From assembly GCF_000022085.1 (NCBI RefSeq), contig NC_011894.1, forward strand, positions 5,664,001 to 5,728,000: 64,000 bases of DNA. The letters are read 5' to 3'. The DNA is from Methylobacterium nodulans ORS 2060 (GTDB taxonomy: Bacteria; Pseudomonadota; Alphaproteobacteria; Rhizobiales; Beijerinckiaceae). The notes below the pieces were generated by a model. It was not told the origin of the DNA. It saw nothing but the letters and a program-made list of their open reading frames with translations, and searched no databases. The position numbers and the translations under genes were made by a program. Positions within the stretch are counted from its first letter, which is position 1. Each line of letters starts with the position of its first letter. Of this stretch, positions 9,841 to 20,699 are shown one piece after another.

Positions 9841-11165
9841 GGACGGCTTCGCGCGAAGGCCGGTGTGGCGAGGCCGAGGCGGCGCCATGCGGCGAGCGCC
9901 AGGAGGAGGCCGCGGAGGACGACGACGAGGGCGGCGGCGAGTGCTGCCCCGAGCACCCCGAGGACCGGAACCAGGACGAGCATGAGCCCGACCGAGAGAC
10001 CGAACAGGCAAGCCGTGATCGCTGCGCAGAGCCGCTCGGCGCCGAGCATGGTGAGCAGGTCCTCGGCAGGCCCGAAGGCGCCGGCCACCACGTGCCCGGC
10101 GACCAGCACCGCAAGCAGCGGCAGGCCGGTGCGGAACCCGGCGCCGAACAGCCCGAGCAGGAGCGGGCCGGCGGCCAGCACGAGGAGACCCGTCGCCAGC
10201 ATCGCCAGGAGGGTGAGGCGCGACCAGTGCCGCACGAGCGCCGCGAGCCCCGCCCGGTCGCCGCGCGCCCCGGCCTCCGCGAAACGCTGCGCCGTCACCG
10301 ACGAGGCGGCGTAATGGACGAAGACGACGACCTGCAGGAGCCGGGTCGCCGCGAAGTAGAGTCCGACCTCAGCGGGCTCCAGCAGGAAGCCGAGCACCAG
10401 CACGTCGGCGAAGTTGAAGCCGGACCCCGCGAGATCGATGAGGGCGATCGGCAGCGCCGTGCGCATCCAGCCGCGCCACGGATAAGCGCGCGGACCCGCC
10501 GGCAGGAGGCGCGCGAGGCGCCGCAAGATCACCCCCGCCTGGATGGCGAGCGAGAGCGCGGTTGCGGCGAGCGTGCAGGCGACCGCAACGGTGGCGACCG
10601 GCGGCGCGCCCCACGCGACCGCGACGAGCATCGCCAGCATGACGCCGCCCTGCCGCAGCAGATAGGGCGGCACGATGGCGAGCAGGGTCCAGTTCTGGCC
10701 GCGGGCGACGCCCTCGCAGAAATCCTGCAGGGCGAAGAGCGGCAGGACCAGCGCGGCGACGAGGAGCGGGACCCGGAAGCCCGGCTCCACCGCCTCCGGA
10801 TGCAGCCCGAGCAGCGCCGCGCCCGCCCCGGCGGCGCCGGCGCCCGCCGCGAGCGACACCGCCGCCCCGAAGGCGAGGAAGCCCCGGGCCCGGTCCGCGC
10901 GCGCATGGGCCCGGTATTCCGGCAGGAAGCGGGAGGCCGCCTGCGACAGCCCCCAGGTCGAGGCATGGCCGGCCAGCGCGGCCCAGACCCAGACGGAGGC
11001 GAAGATGCCGTACTCGGCGGGGCCCATCAGCCGCGCCATAAGCACCTGCGCCGCGAGCGCGCAGCCCGCCGCGGCGAGCCGCACCCCGAAGACGGCGGCG
11101 GCCGTGCGGGCGAGGCCCGCCACGCCCGGCGCCGGCGCATCGCTGAGAGAGGCCCCGGCCGCCAT
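9837..11165 (-). CDS. Polysaccharide flippase (Wzx/oligosaccharide flippase superfamily)
   Basis: An integral membrane protein of 442 residues with about 12-14 hydrophobic segments, matching the MOP superfamily flippases that move lipid-linked sugars across the inner membrane. It starts MAAGASLSDAP; the first helix AAVFGVRLAAAGCALAAQVL is followed by the family-typical ARLMGPAEYGIFASVWVW. It is upstream of and overlaps the acetyltransferase gene. A related flippase occurs at 60611; the pair implies at least two exported glycans or one duplicated function. Confidence 0.88.
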   Translation of the reverse strand: MAAGASLSDAPAPGVAGLARTAAAVFGVRLAAAGCALAAQVLMARLMGPAEYGIFASVWVWAALAGHASTWGLSQAASRFLPEYRAHARADRARGFLAFGAAVSLAAGAGAAGAGAALLGLHPEAVEPGFRVPLLVAALVLPLFALQDFCEGVARGQNWTLLAIVPPYLLRQGGVMLAMLVAVAWGAPPVATVAVACTLAATALSLAIQAGVILRRLARLLPAGPRAYPWRGWMRTALPIALIDLAGSGFNFADVLVLGFLLEPAEVGLYFAATRLLQVVVFVHYAASSVTAQRFAEAGARGDRAGLAALVRHWSRLTLLAMLATGLLVLAAGPLLLGLFGAGFRTGLPLLAVLVAGHVVAGAFGPAEDLLTMLGAERLCAAITACLFGLSVGLMLVLVPVLGVLGAALAAALVVVLRGLLLALAAWRRLGLATPAFARSRP

Positions 11166-11280
11166 GGGGTGACACCTGCCCGGCTCGCGCGGCGCGCCTC
11201 CCGCGCCGCCCGTCCGGACTTAAGGCCGCCGGGCTTGCGCCCCGGTTAAGCCGATGGCTGCGAATCGCGCGTGATCGGAA

Positions 11281-12162
11281 TCACGGGCCCGGCTTGGCGG
11301 CGCCGGCCTGTGGGGCGGGGGCGGGCGGCGGGCTCGTGGTCCCGGTCACGTCGGGCTGGAGCAGCGACACGGTGATGGCCCGGGTGACGTGCTCGGCCAT
11401 GCAGCGATGGCCGAGATCGGCGAGGCGGAAGCCGCTCCCCGGCAGAGGCTCGTCCTTGGTGTGGCCGGCGAGGTAGCGCATGGCCTCGAAGCGCAGGACG
11501 AGCGGCACCTGCTTCTCGGCCGCGACGCGCTGGATCGTGCGCACGAAGGAATTGTAGTAGCCGTCCTCGGCGAGGCTCGCGGTGTATTGCGGATCGACCA
11601 GCACCACGTCGATGCCGTGCGACTTGATCCAGTCGACGGTCTCGGCCAGCGAGGCCGCGAAGGCCTCGACATCGACGCGGGCGAGCGCGTCGTTGGTGCC
11701 CACCTGCCAGACCACGAGGTCGGGCTCGATCTCCGCCACGGTGTTGCGCACCCGCTCGGAGGCCCCGAAGGTGATTTCGCCGGGCAGGCCGCGGCTGTCG
11801 ACGTCCACGGTCACGTCCGGAAAGGACCGCTCCAGGGCCGATTCGAGCTTGACCGGGTAGGTCATCCCGCCGAGGCCCCCCGAGGGCGAGCCGAGGGCGA
11901 GGACGTGGATCGCGCGGTGCTCCCTCAGCGCCTTCTTCACGGCGCGCAGCTTCGCCAGGGTGTAGAGCTTGGAGCCGGGCACCCGGCATTCCGGCGAGAG
12001 GCTCGGATCCGGCACGTCCGCCCCCGGAGGAACCACTTTCGCGGCCGGAACCGGAAGGCTCGTGGTCTGGGCCGCCGCAGTGCCGACAGCGCCGGCCCCC
12101 AGAAGACAGGTCAGGCCGACGCGGAGGACCGAGGAGAACGGGAGCGCCATTCGACGAACCAT
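11281..12162 (-). CDS. Secreted SGNH/GDSL-type hydrolase
   Basis: A predicted periplasmic esterase-like protein, 293 residues from the ATG at 12162 (alternative ATG at 12150). MVRR plus a hydrophobic stretch ending GTAAAQ is a plausible signal peptide. SGNH blocks seen: LALGSPSGG (block I serine region, 88-96), VGTND (154-158, block III) and DLGH (249-252, catalytic Asp and His). The C-terminus is a Pro/Ala-rich tail. The 5' end overlaps the opgC stop by about 50 nt, so they are probably co-transcribed. With an OpgC acyltransferase beside it, it may remove or transfer acyl groups on periplasmic glucans; this is inference from context. Confidence 0.83.
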   Translation of the reverse strand: MVRRMALPFSSVLRVGLTCLLGAGAVGTAAAQTTSLPVPAAKVVPPGADVPDPSLSPECRVPGSKLYTLAKLRAVKKALREHRAIHVLALGSPSGGLGGMTYPVKLESALERSFPDVTVDVDSRGLPGEITFGASERVRNTVAEIEPDLVVWQVGTNDALARVDVEAFAASLAETVDWIKSHGIDVVLVDPQYTASLAEDGYYNSFVRTIQRVAAEKQVPLVLRFEAMRYLAGHTKDEPLPGSGFRLADLGHRCMAEHVTRAITVSLLQPDVTGTTSPPPAPAPQAGAAKPGP

Positions 12163-13211
12163 GCGGTGAACGCCAATAATACCAGCCCTGATCCTACGAC
12201 AATGACATCGATGGCGAAACCGCCTCCCGTCCAGAACCTGACGAGTTGTGCCGCAAGGCTGCCGATCGACCCGACGGAGAAGACCGCGAGCGAGTTGCGG
12301 CCGAGCGCCGCGAACTGGCGGCCGAGCCAGGGCGCCCGCGGGTAGATCCAGTCGAACACGGCCTGGAAGGCGAGGAGCACGCCGATGAAGTGGATGAGCC
12401 GGGCCGGCGGCAGGTGCGACTTGTCGAAGGTGAAGAGGAGCCGCGGCACGGGGACCAGCAGCGGGTCGGGCCGGATGTGGAACCACGCCAGCACCGCGCC
12501 GACCGCGACCAGGACGATGCCGAGCGGCATCAGGCGGCGGCGCCAGACGAGGAAGCTCGCCGATTCGAGCCGCCACTCATGGGCGAGGAAGCCGAGCACG
12601 AGCAGGAGCTGCCAGCACAGGGGATTGAAGAACCAGTGCCCCTCCACCGGCCAGGACGGCAGGTTGAGCTCGAAGACGAGGGCCGTGAGATAGAGGGCGA
12701 GCGAGGCGCCGAGGGCGAGGGTCCGGCTCCGCCGCGCCGCGAGCACGAAGAGCGGCGCGAGCCCGAGCAGCACCACGTAGAGCGGCAGGATGTTGAAGAA
12801 GCCGAGCTGGTGCAGGAGGGTCACCCAGCCAACGGTGGCCTGGACCGGATCGGTGAAGACCGGCCCGGCATTGTGCCATTCGAGCAGGAGCGGGTTGTCG
12901 AGGAGGAGCGCGGCCCCGGCCAGCATCGCCAGCGCGATCGCCGTGATGACGAGCTGCGCCCGATAGACCTCGACCATGCGCGAGAGAAGGCGCAGCACCG
13001 TCCGGCTCGCCGGCTCCAGCTCGCCGGACCGCCCCCGGATCGCGATGCCGATCGACCAGCCCGCCAGGAACACGAACAGCTCGGCCGCATCCGACGTGCC
13101 GTACTGCGAGTAGGTGAAGTGCTCGAAGGTGTTGCCGGGGATGTGGTTGATGAAGATGGTGATGAGGGCGAAGCCGCGCCAGAAGTCGACTGCGTTCGGG
13201 TCGCGCGCCAT
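12111..13211 (-). CDS. OpgC-family membrane acyltransferase
   Basis: A 366-residue integral membrane protein of the OpgC domain family; OpgC succinylates osmoregulated periplasmic glucans. It starts MARDPNAVDFWRGFALITIF, where the DxxRGxA/L motif near the N-terminus is the hallmark of this membrane acyltransferase fold. HIPGNTFEHFTYSQYGTSDAAELFVFLAG-type sequence (residues about 23-51) follows, then eight to ten hydrophobic segments. It is first in a minus-strand run with the SGNH hydrolase, flippase and acetyltransferase. No opgG or opgH is in the window, so the glucan itself is not explained. Confidence 0.88.
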   Translation of the reverse strand: MARDPNAVDFWRGFALITIFINHIPGNTFEHFTYSQYGTSDAAELFVFLAGWSIGIAIRGRSGELEPASRTVLRLLSRMVEVYRAQLVITAIALAMLAGAALLLDNPLLLEWHNAGPVFTDPVQATVGWVTLLHQLGFFNILPLYVVLLGLAPLFVLAARRSRTLALGASLALYLTALVFELNLPSWPVEGHWFFNPLCWQLLLVLGFLAHEWRLESASFLVWRRRLMPLGIVLVAVGAVLAWFHIRPDPLLVPVPRLLFTFDKSHLPPARLIHFIGVLLAFQAVFDWIYPRAPWLGRQFAALGRNSLAVFSVGSIGSLAAQLVRFWTGGGFAIDVIVVGSGLVLLAFTAWFVEWRSRSPRSSASA

Positions 13212-13240
13212 GCTGATCGTGTCCTCAAGGACGAGATAGA

Positions 13241-13440
13241 AACTGACCTAAGTGGAAGCCAGAACGGCCCTCATGCTGAGGTGCCCGCGAAGCGGGCCTC
13301 GAAGCACGCCTGAACGCTGGTCCGAGGCCCTGGTGGCCGGGATCACCGGTCCGGGGTGCTTCGAGGCAGCCTGCGCGATCTGCGATCGCCTGCACCTCAG
13401 CATGAGGAGCGGGGTTGGCTGCCATGGCAGGGAGCGCTCA
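13241..13440. repeat. Dispersed palindromic repeat, family R1, copy a
   Basis: Long imperfect palindrome: CTCATGCTGAGGTGC near 13272 pairs with GCACCTCAGCATGAGG near 13391-13408, with inner complementary segments (CCTCGAAGCACGC / GGGTGCTTCGAGG). Flanked by GACCTNNGTGGAAGCC-like sequence. Related copies lie at 41007-41053 and 54163-54372. Confidence 0.75.
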
Positions 13441-13483
13441 TAGCCGGTTTCATTCCTCAGAGTCGGCAACGTCGATGGAAACT

Positions 13484-13593
13484 CATATCAACGGGCATTG
13501 AAATGACCATTGGGTCCGGTCTCGGCTTGTCGCCAAGCTTCCGGCTTGGCATCGACCATTCGAGACAGATCAACGGCCCGATGCGTCGGCATC
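13484..13593 (+). repeat. Dispersed repeat, family R3, copy a
   Basis: Shares ordered blocks (CATATCAAC, ATGACCATTGG, CGGTCTCG, TCGCCAA, CCGGCTTGGCAT, CGGCCCGATGC) with the reverse complement of 52380-52507. The spacing between blocks differs slightly. No coding potential. Confidence 0.7.
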
Positions 13594-13647
13594 TTACACC
13601 GCGGAACCACGTCGGGTCGGCCAATGCCGAACCGGCGGCACACCGCA

Positions 13648-14007
13648 TTACTTAACGATACGGTCGAGCCGGTTGTTGACGAAGAAATAGAGCTCCTTGC
13701 CGCCGGGTTCCGCGTAGAGCACCTGCACCTCGCGCTGGCCGCGCCCGCTCTCGCCGACGAGCACATCCGTCGGGGCCGAGCCCTTCAGACGCACCAGCTC
13801 GCACTCGCCGATGCCCGGCGCGATCGCCGTGGCGCCGGTCGGCGCCGGCCCCGTGCAGGTGCCGTCCGGCGCGAGGACCGGACCCGCATAGGCCGCAGGC
13901 TTGGCCGGCGGCAGCGTCACCACCGGGGAGGCGCGGTCCGGATTGCCGCCGCAGCCCGCCAGCAGCACCGCGCCCGCCAGGCTGGCCGCCCGGATGCTTC
14001 CCCTCAT
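13648..14007 (-). CDS. Small predicted lipoprotein
   Basis: A 119-residue protein with a signal peptide and lipobox (LAGAVLLAGCGG; Cys at about 19), so a lipid-anchored periplasmic or outer-membrane protein. The mature part is Pro/Ala-rich, then has two Cys residues (TCTGPAPTG, GIGECELVRLKG) and a conserved-looking end VQVLYAEPGGKELYFFVNNR. No family was recognised with certainty. The ATG overlaps the stop of the S10 peptidase gene (ATGA), so it is co-translated with it; a role in the same envelope process is possible. Confidence 0.8.
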   Translation of the reverse strand: MRGSIRAASLAGAVLLAGCGGNPDRASPVVTLPPAKPAAYAGPVLAPDGTCTGPAPTGATAIAPGIGECELVRLKGSAPTDVLVGESGRGQREVQVLYAEPGGKELYFFVNNRLDRIVK

Positions 14008-15563
14008 CGTCCCTCGCCGGTTCCCTGTCGTGAAGCCAGCGCCGCCTCGTAGAGGCGCAGCGCCTCGCCCCGGAGCGCCGCCCGCGAGGCCTGGCGGAAA
14101 TAGAACATGTGGCCGCCGGGGAAAACCGCCAAGCTGAGGCGCCGGCCCGGCCCGTAGGCCGGCATCTGGTCGAGGATCAGCTTCGAGGCGAAATACGGGG
14201 TGACGAGATCCGTGTAGCCATGCGTGACGAGCACCCGCAGCGACCCGTCGAGGGCGAGCGCCTGGCGCAGCTCGCTCACCACCTCCGGCGGCGTGCGGCC
14301 CGAGCCCCAGTTCCAGGTCCGGTTCACGCTCGTGTTGAGGAGTTCGTAGCGCAGGTTGGTCACCCGCCAGTTCAGGGTGCGGGCATAGAGGTCGACCATC
14401 GCGCTCGACAGCGGCGCCTGCATGGCCGAGAGGAGCGGGTCCTCGAAGCCCGCATGGGCGGCATTCGGCTCCGGATCCCAGCCGGTGACCCCGGTGTCGT
14501 AGGCGCTGGCGACCCGCCTCTCGGGGCGCCCGCTCTCGCGCTGGAAGCTGCCCGGGGAGATGCGCCCGGCCTGCCGCCGCACCAGCTCCGGATCGAGCCC
14601 CGTGAGGGCGGCGACGCGCCGGCCGAGCCGGTCGCGGGCCTCGCCGTTCTCGGGGCCGCGCAGCAGGTCGGACAGGTACTCGCCGGTCGCGTAGGCCTCG
14701 GCCTCCGCCATCGCCTTGGGGTCGGGGGTGCCGCCGCGGCGCTCGAGGCCGGCCGCCGCGAGCGAGGGGAGCCGCGCGACGTCCCCGAGCGGGTTGTGGC
14801 GCGGCGGCTGCAGCCAGCCGAAATCGAGGACCGGCGAGAGCAGCACCAGCCCCGACAGCCCGATGCCGATATCGTCCTGCAGCTTGCGGGCGATGAGCGG
14901 GCCGCGGAAGCCGCCATAGCTCTCCCCGAGGTAGAATTTCGGCGAGGCCATGCGGTCGTTGGTGCGCAGCCAGCGGGCGATCGCGGAAGCGAGGATCGAG
15001 GCGTCGGCATCGACCGAGAAGTAGCGCTTGGCATCGTCCCCCGCGGCGCGGCTGTAGCCGGTGCCGACCGGATCGAGGAAGACGAGATCGGTGAAGTCGA
15101 GCCAGGTCTCGTCGTTCGGCACCGGCACCGGGGCCGCCGAGGGGCTGATGCTGGTCCCGTCGAGGGGCAGGCGCCAGGGGCCGACCGCACCGAGGTTGAG
15201 ATAGGCGGAGGACGCGCCCGGCCCGCCATTGAGCGCGAAGGTGACCGGCCGGGCGACGCGCTCCCGGTCCGGCAGGGTGTAGGCCGTGAAGGCGATCTCC
15301 GCCTGGAGCTTGCCGCCCTCGTCCACGAGGGCGAGGCTGCCGGCCGTCGCCGTGAAGACGAGGCTGCGCCCGTCCGACAGCGTCAGGCTGTGCTGCGTCA
15401 CCGCATCGGGCGGCAGCCGCCGCCCCTCGGGCTGGCGTTCCGACGGGCGGGCCTCGGCTTGGCGCGCCTCGACTTGGCGCGCATCGGGCGGCCGCGGCTG
15501 CGCGAGCGCGGGCAGCGGCGCCGCCGCGGCGAGGGCCCCGAGCAGCATCAGGATGCGGATCAT
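14004..15563 (-). CDS. Peptidase S10 family serine carboxypeptidase (secreted)
   Basis: A 519-residue alpha/beta-hydrolase of the S10 serine carboxypeptidase family. Signal peptide 1-22 ends LPALAQ, followed by a low-complexity linker rich in ARQ/EARPSERQ. The oxyanion strand LNGGPGASSA (111-120) and nucleophile motif GESYGG (213-218, Ser215) are clear. The catalytic Asp lies in THGYTDLVTPYF and His in FPGGHMFYF near the C-terminus. All elements for activity are present. Such proteins are well represented in Rhizobiales, but their natural substrates are unknown. It is followed directly by a lipoprotein gene and preceded by holC after 26 nt. Confidence 0.9.
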   Translation of the reverse strand: MIRILMLLGALAAAAPLPALAQPRPPDARQVEARQAEARPSERQPEGRRLPPDAVTQHSLTLSDGRSLVFTATAGSLALVDEGGKLQAEIAFTAYTLPDRERVARPVTFALNGGPGASSAYLNLGAVGPWRLPLDGTSISPSAAPVPVPNDETWLDFTDLVFLDPVGTGYSRAAGDDAKRYFSVDADASILASAIARWLRTNDRMASPKFYLGESYGGFRGPLIARKLQDDIGIGLSGLVLLSPVLDFGWLQPPRHNPLGDVARLPSLAAAGLERRGGTPDPKAMAEAEAYATGEYLSDLLRGPENGEARDRLGRRVAALTGLDPELVRRQAGRISPGSFQRESGRPERRVASAYDTGVTGWDPEPNAAHAGFEDPLLSAMQAPLSSAMVDLYARTLNWRVTNLRYELLNTSVNRTWNWGSGRTPPEVVSELRQALALDGSLRVLVTHGYTDLVTPYFASKLILDQMPAYGPGRRLSLAVFPGGHMFYFRQASRAALRGEALRLYEAALASRQGTGEGR

Positions 15564-15589
15564 GGTTTACGTCCTCCCGCGGATCGGCG

Positions 15590-16042
15590 TCACGCCTTCT
15601 TCTGCCAGCGGCCGCTCTCGTCCTGCTGCCAATAGGCGACGCTGTGGCCGGCGCCCTTGGCGGCGCGCCACTGCTCGCGCGCGAAGAGCAGCGCGTCCTG
15701 GTCGGTCCCGTCGAACAGGATGCAGATGCGCGCATAGCTCCCCGCATCCTCCGGCAGGGGCGCGCCGTCGACGAGGAAGCGGATCGACGCCCCGTTGGGG
15801 TTCGCCTCGCGCAGCGTGAGCACCACGGGCTGGGTCGCGGGATCGGGCTCGCGGTCGGTTCCGTGGGGCAGGAAGCTCTCGTCGGAGAAGGTCCAGAGAT
15901 GGTCGTCGAGCGCCTGCAGCCGCTCCTCGCTCGTCGCCTGGATGGCGACGCGCCAGCGCCGCTCCAGGGATTTCTCCAGGAGGCTCGGCAGCACCGATTC
16001 GAGCGGCTGGCGCTGCATGTGGTAGAAGAGGATCTCGGTCAC
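15590..16042 (-). CDS. holC: DNA polymerase III chi subunit
   Basis: A 150-residue chi subunit of the DNA polymerase III clamp-loader complex, which contacts single-strand binding protein. Family features are the N-terminal MTEILFYHMQRQPLESVLPSLLEKSL, the RWRVAIQATSEERLQALDDHLW segment and FDGTDQDALLFAREQW near the end. Alphaproteobacterial HolC is normally about 150 residues. It sits between the glutathionylspermidine-synthase-like gene and the S10 peptidase, both minus strand, in a run whose members do not share an obvious function. Confidence 0.9.
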   Translation of the reverse strand: MTEILFYHMQRQPLESVLPSLLEKSLERRWRVAIQATSEERLQALDDHLWTFSDESFLPHGTDREPDPATQPVVLTLREANPNGASIRFLVDGAPLPEDAGSYARICILFDGTDQDALLFAREQWRAAKGAGHSVAYWQQDESGRWQKKA

Positions 16043-16073
16043 GCGGGCAAGATAGGGTGCGGGCGTGGCCGGG

Positions 16074-17228
16074 TCACGGCACGATCACGTGCGGCACGAA
16101 GCGCGCCTGATTGCCCGTGATCAGCGCCGCGCTCTCCCGCAGGCACAGGCCCGCGGGCTCGTCGCCGACGATCCAGCTCCCGACGAGAACCCGCTCGCCC
16201 GCGAAGACCGGGAGTTCCGCCAGCGCCTGCCGCACGGCGCCCTCCGCCCCGTAGGGCCCCTCCTCCCGGGCGATGACGGCGCCGTCGCGGACCATCAGCA
16301 CGTTCGCTCCCTCGCGCGACAGGATCGGCTTCCTCACGAAGCTCGCCCCGAGCGCGGCCTTGGCGGGATCGTCCTCGAAATAGGCCGGGAGCAGGTTGGG
16401 ATGGCCCGGCGCCATGGCCCAGAGATGCGGGAGCAGGCCCTTGGTGGACAGGACCGCCTTCCAGGGCGGTTCGAGGAAACGGGTCGGGGTCCCGGCAAGC
16501 CGCCGGCCGAATGCATCCCGAAAAGCCCATTCCCAAGGGTAGAGCTTGAACAGGGTGCGAAAAGCCTCGCCGAGCCCGTCCGAGAAGGCGCCGTCCGCGC
16601 GCAGCGACACGGCGTCGAGGGGCACGAAGCGGGTGGCAAGACCGGCCTGATGCGCGCAGTCCTGCAGATAGGCGACGGTGCCGCGATCCTCCGGCGCGTT
16701 GGGCATGCAGGTGAAGGCAACCGGCCCGCCGATCTGCGCGAAGCGGGCGATCAGGCGCTCATGGACCGCGTTGAACTGGTCGGTGCCGGGGGGCAGAAGC
16801 CCGTGGGCGAGCATGTCCTCCAGCCAGAGCCACTGAAACACGCCGGTCTCGTAGAGGGCGGTCGGCGTGTCGGCGTTGTATTCGAGGAGCTTGGCCGACG
16901 TCGTCCCGTCATAGGCGAGGTCGAGGCGGCCGTAGAGGGACGGGTCGCCGCGCTCCCAGCTCTCCCGCACGACGCCGAAGGCGTGGTCCGGGATCCCGAG
17001 CGAGGCGAGGATCGCCTCATCCCTCACCGCCCGGGCCGCGAAGGCGAGGCAGAGGGCGTGGAGTTCCGCGCTCGGGGCCTCGATCTCGCGCTCGATCTGA
17101 TCGAGTGTGAAGGCATAGGCGTGGGTCTCGTCCCAATAGGGCTCGGCATCGAAGGTGTGGAAGCTAAAACCCGCCGCCGCGGCCCGCTCGCGCCAGTCCG
17201 GTCGCGCGCCGAGGTCGAGGCGGCGCAT
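16074..17228 (-). CDS. Glutathionylspermidine synthase-like ATP-grasp ligase
   Basis: A 384-residue protein of the GSP_synth ATP-grasp family (YgiC/YjfC type), predicted to join an amine or amino acid to a peptide C-terminus using ATP. Signature sequence: YWDETHAYAFT, RLDLAYDGTTSAKLLEYNAD (near 98), TPTALYETGVFQWLW, and the ATP-grasp C-terminal part FVRKPILSREGANVLMVRDG. It lacks an N-terminal amidase domain, unlike E. coli Gss. Its ATG overlaps the DUF1190 stop by one nucleotide (TGATG). The DUF350-DUF1190-ligase order matches the yjfL-yjfM-yjfC arrangement known in enterobacteria. Its substrate is undetermined. Confidence 0.9.
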   Translation of the reverse strand: MRRLDLGARPDWRERAAAAGFSFHTFDAEPYWDETHAYAFTLDQIEREIEAPSAELHALCLAFAARAVRDEAILASLGIPDHAFGVVRESWERGDPSLYGRLDLAYDGTTSAKLLEYNADTPTALYETGVFQWLWLEDMLAHGLLPPGTDQFNAVHERLIARFAQIGGPVAFTCMPNAPEDRGTVAYLQDCAHQAGLATRFVPLDAVSLRADGAFSDGLGEAFRTLFKLYPWEWAFRDAFGRRLAGTPTRFLEPPWKAVLSTKGLLPHLWAMAPGHPNLLPAYFEDDPAKAALGASFVRKPILSREGANVLMVRDGAVIAREEGPYGAEGAVRQALAELPVFAGERVLVGSWIVGDEPAGLCLRESAALITGNQARFVPHVIVP

Positions 17229-17830
17229 CAGCTTCCCCCGTGGCCTGATGCCATCGCGTGGCCGGTGCCGCCGAAGCCGCCGCTCGCGACGACCCGGGGC
17301 GTGCTCGCCGCGGTGCGGGCGACCGCGGAGGAGACCCGCGCAGTGCTCGACCCGCTCCCGGCCGTCCAGACCCGGCCGCCCGCGCTGGTGCAGTAGCTGC
17401 TGCCATGGCCGCCGCCGCCCGATCCGCAGCCCCTTGTCTCGTGCCGGTAGAGCGGCTGCACTGGCAGGTTCTGCTCGGGCGTGCGGCCGAGCATGAATCC
17501 GGACAGGGCCGGGATGAAGGCGCCCGCGGCCGCGGGCGTCACCGCATCGCCTGCCCTGCAGCCGCCGCAGCCGTGATGGGCCTCGCAGGCGGCCTGCGTG
17601 GCGTAGCGGGGCGCGACCTGCGGGTAGAGGGCGCGGGCCTCCCGGTCAGCGGCCTCGCAATCCTCGCGGCGGCGGGCGCCTTGCGCCAGGCAGGCGGCGA
17701 GGTCGCGGTAGACCAGCGCGTCCTCCTCCTGCTGCGACGGGTCCCGGCGGGCGAGCCCATAGGCGGTGGCCCCGGCGCCGAGCAGCAGCGCCAGCGAGAC
17801 GGCCTGCGAGCGCTTGGAGCCCGGCAGCAT
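17228..17830 (-). CDS. DUF1190 family protein (YgiB/YjfM-like)
   Basis: A 200-residue protein with one N-terminal hydrophobic segment (about 9-26; not a clear lipobox) and a cysteine-containing core: ACLAQGARRREDCEAADREA, then ATQAACEAHHGCGGC. The last 70 residues are rich in Gly, Ser and Ala (GCGSGGGGHGSSYCTSAG). This layout, with Gly/Ser-rich tail, is typical of DUF1190. Function unknown; the gene is one nucleotide from the DUF350 gene upstream and overlaps the ATP-grasp ligase downstream, so the three very likely work together at the membrane. Confidence 0.85.
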   Translation of the reverse strand: MLPGSKRSQAVSLALLLGAGATAYGLARRDPSQQEEDALVYRDLAACLAQGARRREDCEAADREARALYPQVAPRYATQAACEAHHGCGGCRAGDAVTPAAAGAFIPALSGFMLGRTPEQNLPVQPLYRHETRGCGSGGGGHGSSYCTSAGGRVWTAGSGSSTARVSSAVARTAASTPRVVASGGFGGTGHAMASGHGGS

Positions 17831-17831
17831 G

Positions 17832-18233
17832 TCAGTAGGTCATCGCGGCGGCGTTGACGACGCCCGCCGCCAGCGAGGCCGCGGCGAGAAAAACCGCCGG
17901 CGCGGTCTCGCCCGCGGCGATCTGGCCGGACAGGTTCGGCAGGGCGGCCCGCACCGCCCAGTAGACGCCCATCTGCACGACGAGCGCCACCAATCCCCAG
18001 ATCGCGCAGTCGAGGAGCCCTTGCGCGTTGTGGATCGCCACGGCGAGCGGGAGGGTGAAGGCGAGAAGGCTGCCGCCAAGCGCGATGGCGGCCGCCGTGA
18101 CCCCGCGCCGGATCAGCGCCAGCTCGTCATGCGCCGTCGCCAGCATGTAGATGATCAGATAGGCGGCGACGAGAATCGCCGCCGTCGCGCCATAAGCCAG
18201 AAAGGCGCCCAATCCCGAGATCGACGCCAGCAT
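17832..18233 (-). CDS. DUF350 family membrane protein (YjfL-like)
   Basis: A 133-residue membrane protein with four hydrophobic helices (about 12-30, 45-65, 75-95 and 110-130), matching DUF350, which is usually one or two copies of a two-helix unit. It starts the DUF350-DUF1190-ligase run; there is no other gene between it and pyrG (60-nt gap), so its promoter may be in that gap or it may be read with pyrG. Molecular function unknown. Confidence 0.85.
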   Translation of the reverse strand: MLASISGLGAFLAYGATAAILVAAYLIIYMLATAHDELALIRRGVTAAAIALGGSLLAFTLPLAVAIHNAQGLLDCAIWGLVALVVQMGVYWAVRAALPNLSGQIAAGETAPAVFLAAASLAAGVVNAAAMTY

Positions 18234-18293
18234 CCGCCGCCTCCCCCTTGGTCACATCGGACCTGGGGTACTTGCGTACACCGGCGCGGGCGA

Positions 18294-20487
<2,194 letters not shown>

Positions 20488-20699
20488 CGGGCTTCCAGCG
20501 GCGGCGCCGTGACGGGCCGCCAACGTGCGAACGGCCGGCGCGCCGCGGGACGCCCGGACCTCGAATTCCGGGCGCTCCTACACGAGAACCGGATGCAGGC
20601 CAAGCGCGTCACGGCGTCGTGGCGCCGCATGGGCGCAGGGTCCCCGATGCGCCCCGGACATGACAGCAAGCCACACCCGGCCGCCAGGGCTGAACTCCC

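Larger units (their letters stand above)
13212..13647. other. Intergenic region made largely of repeats
   Basis: 436 nt without a gene. It contains one member of the TCATGCTGAGG palindromic repeat family (13241-13440) and, next to it, a member of a second dispersed repeat (13484-13593) whose partner is at 52380-52507 on the other strand. Confidence 0.7.
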
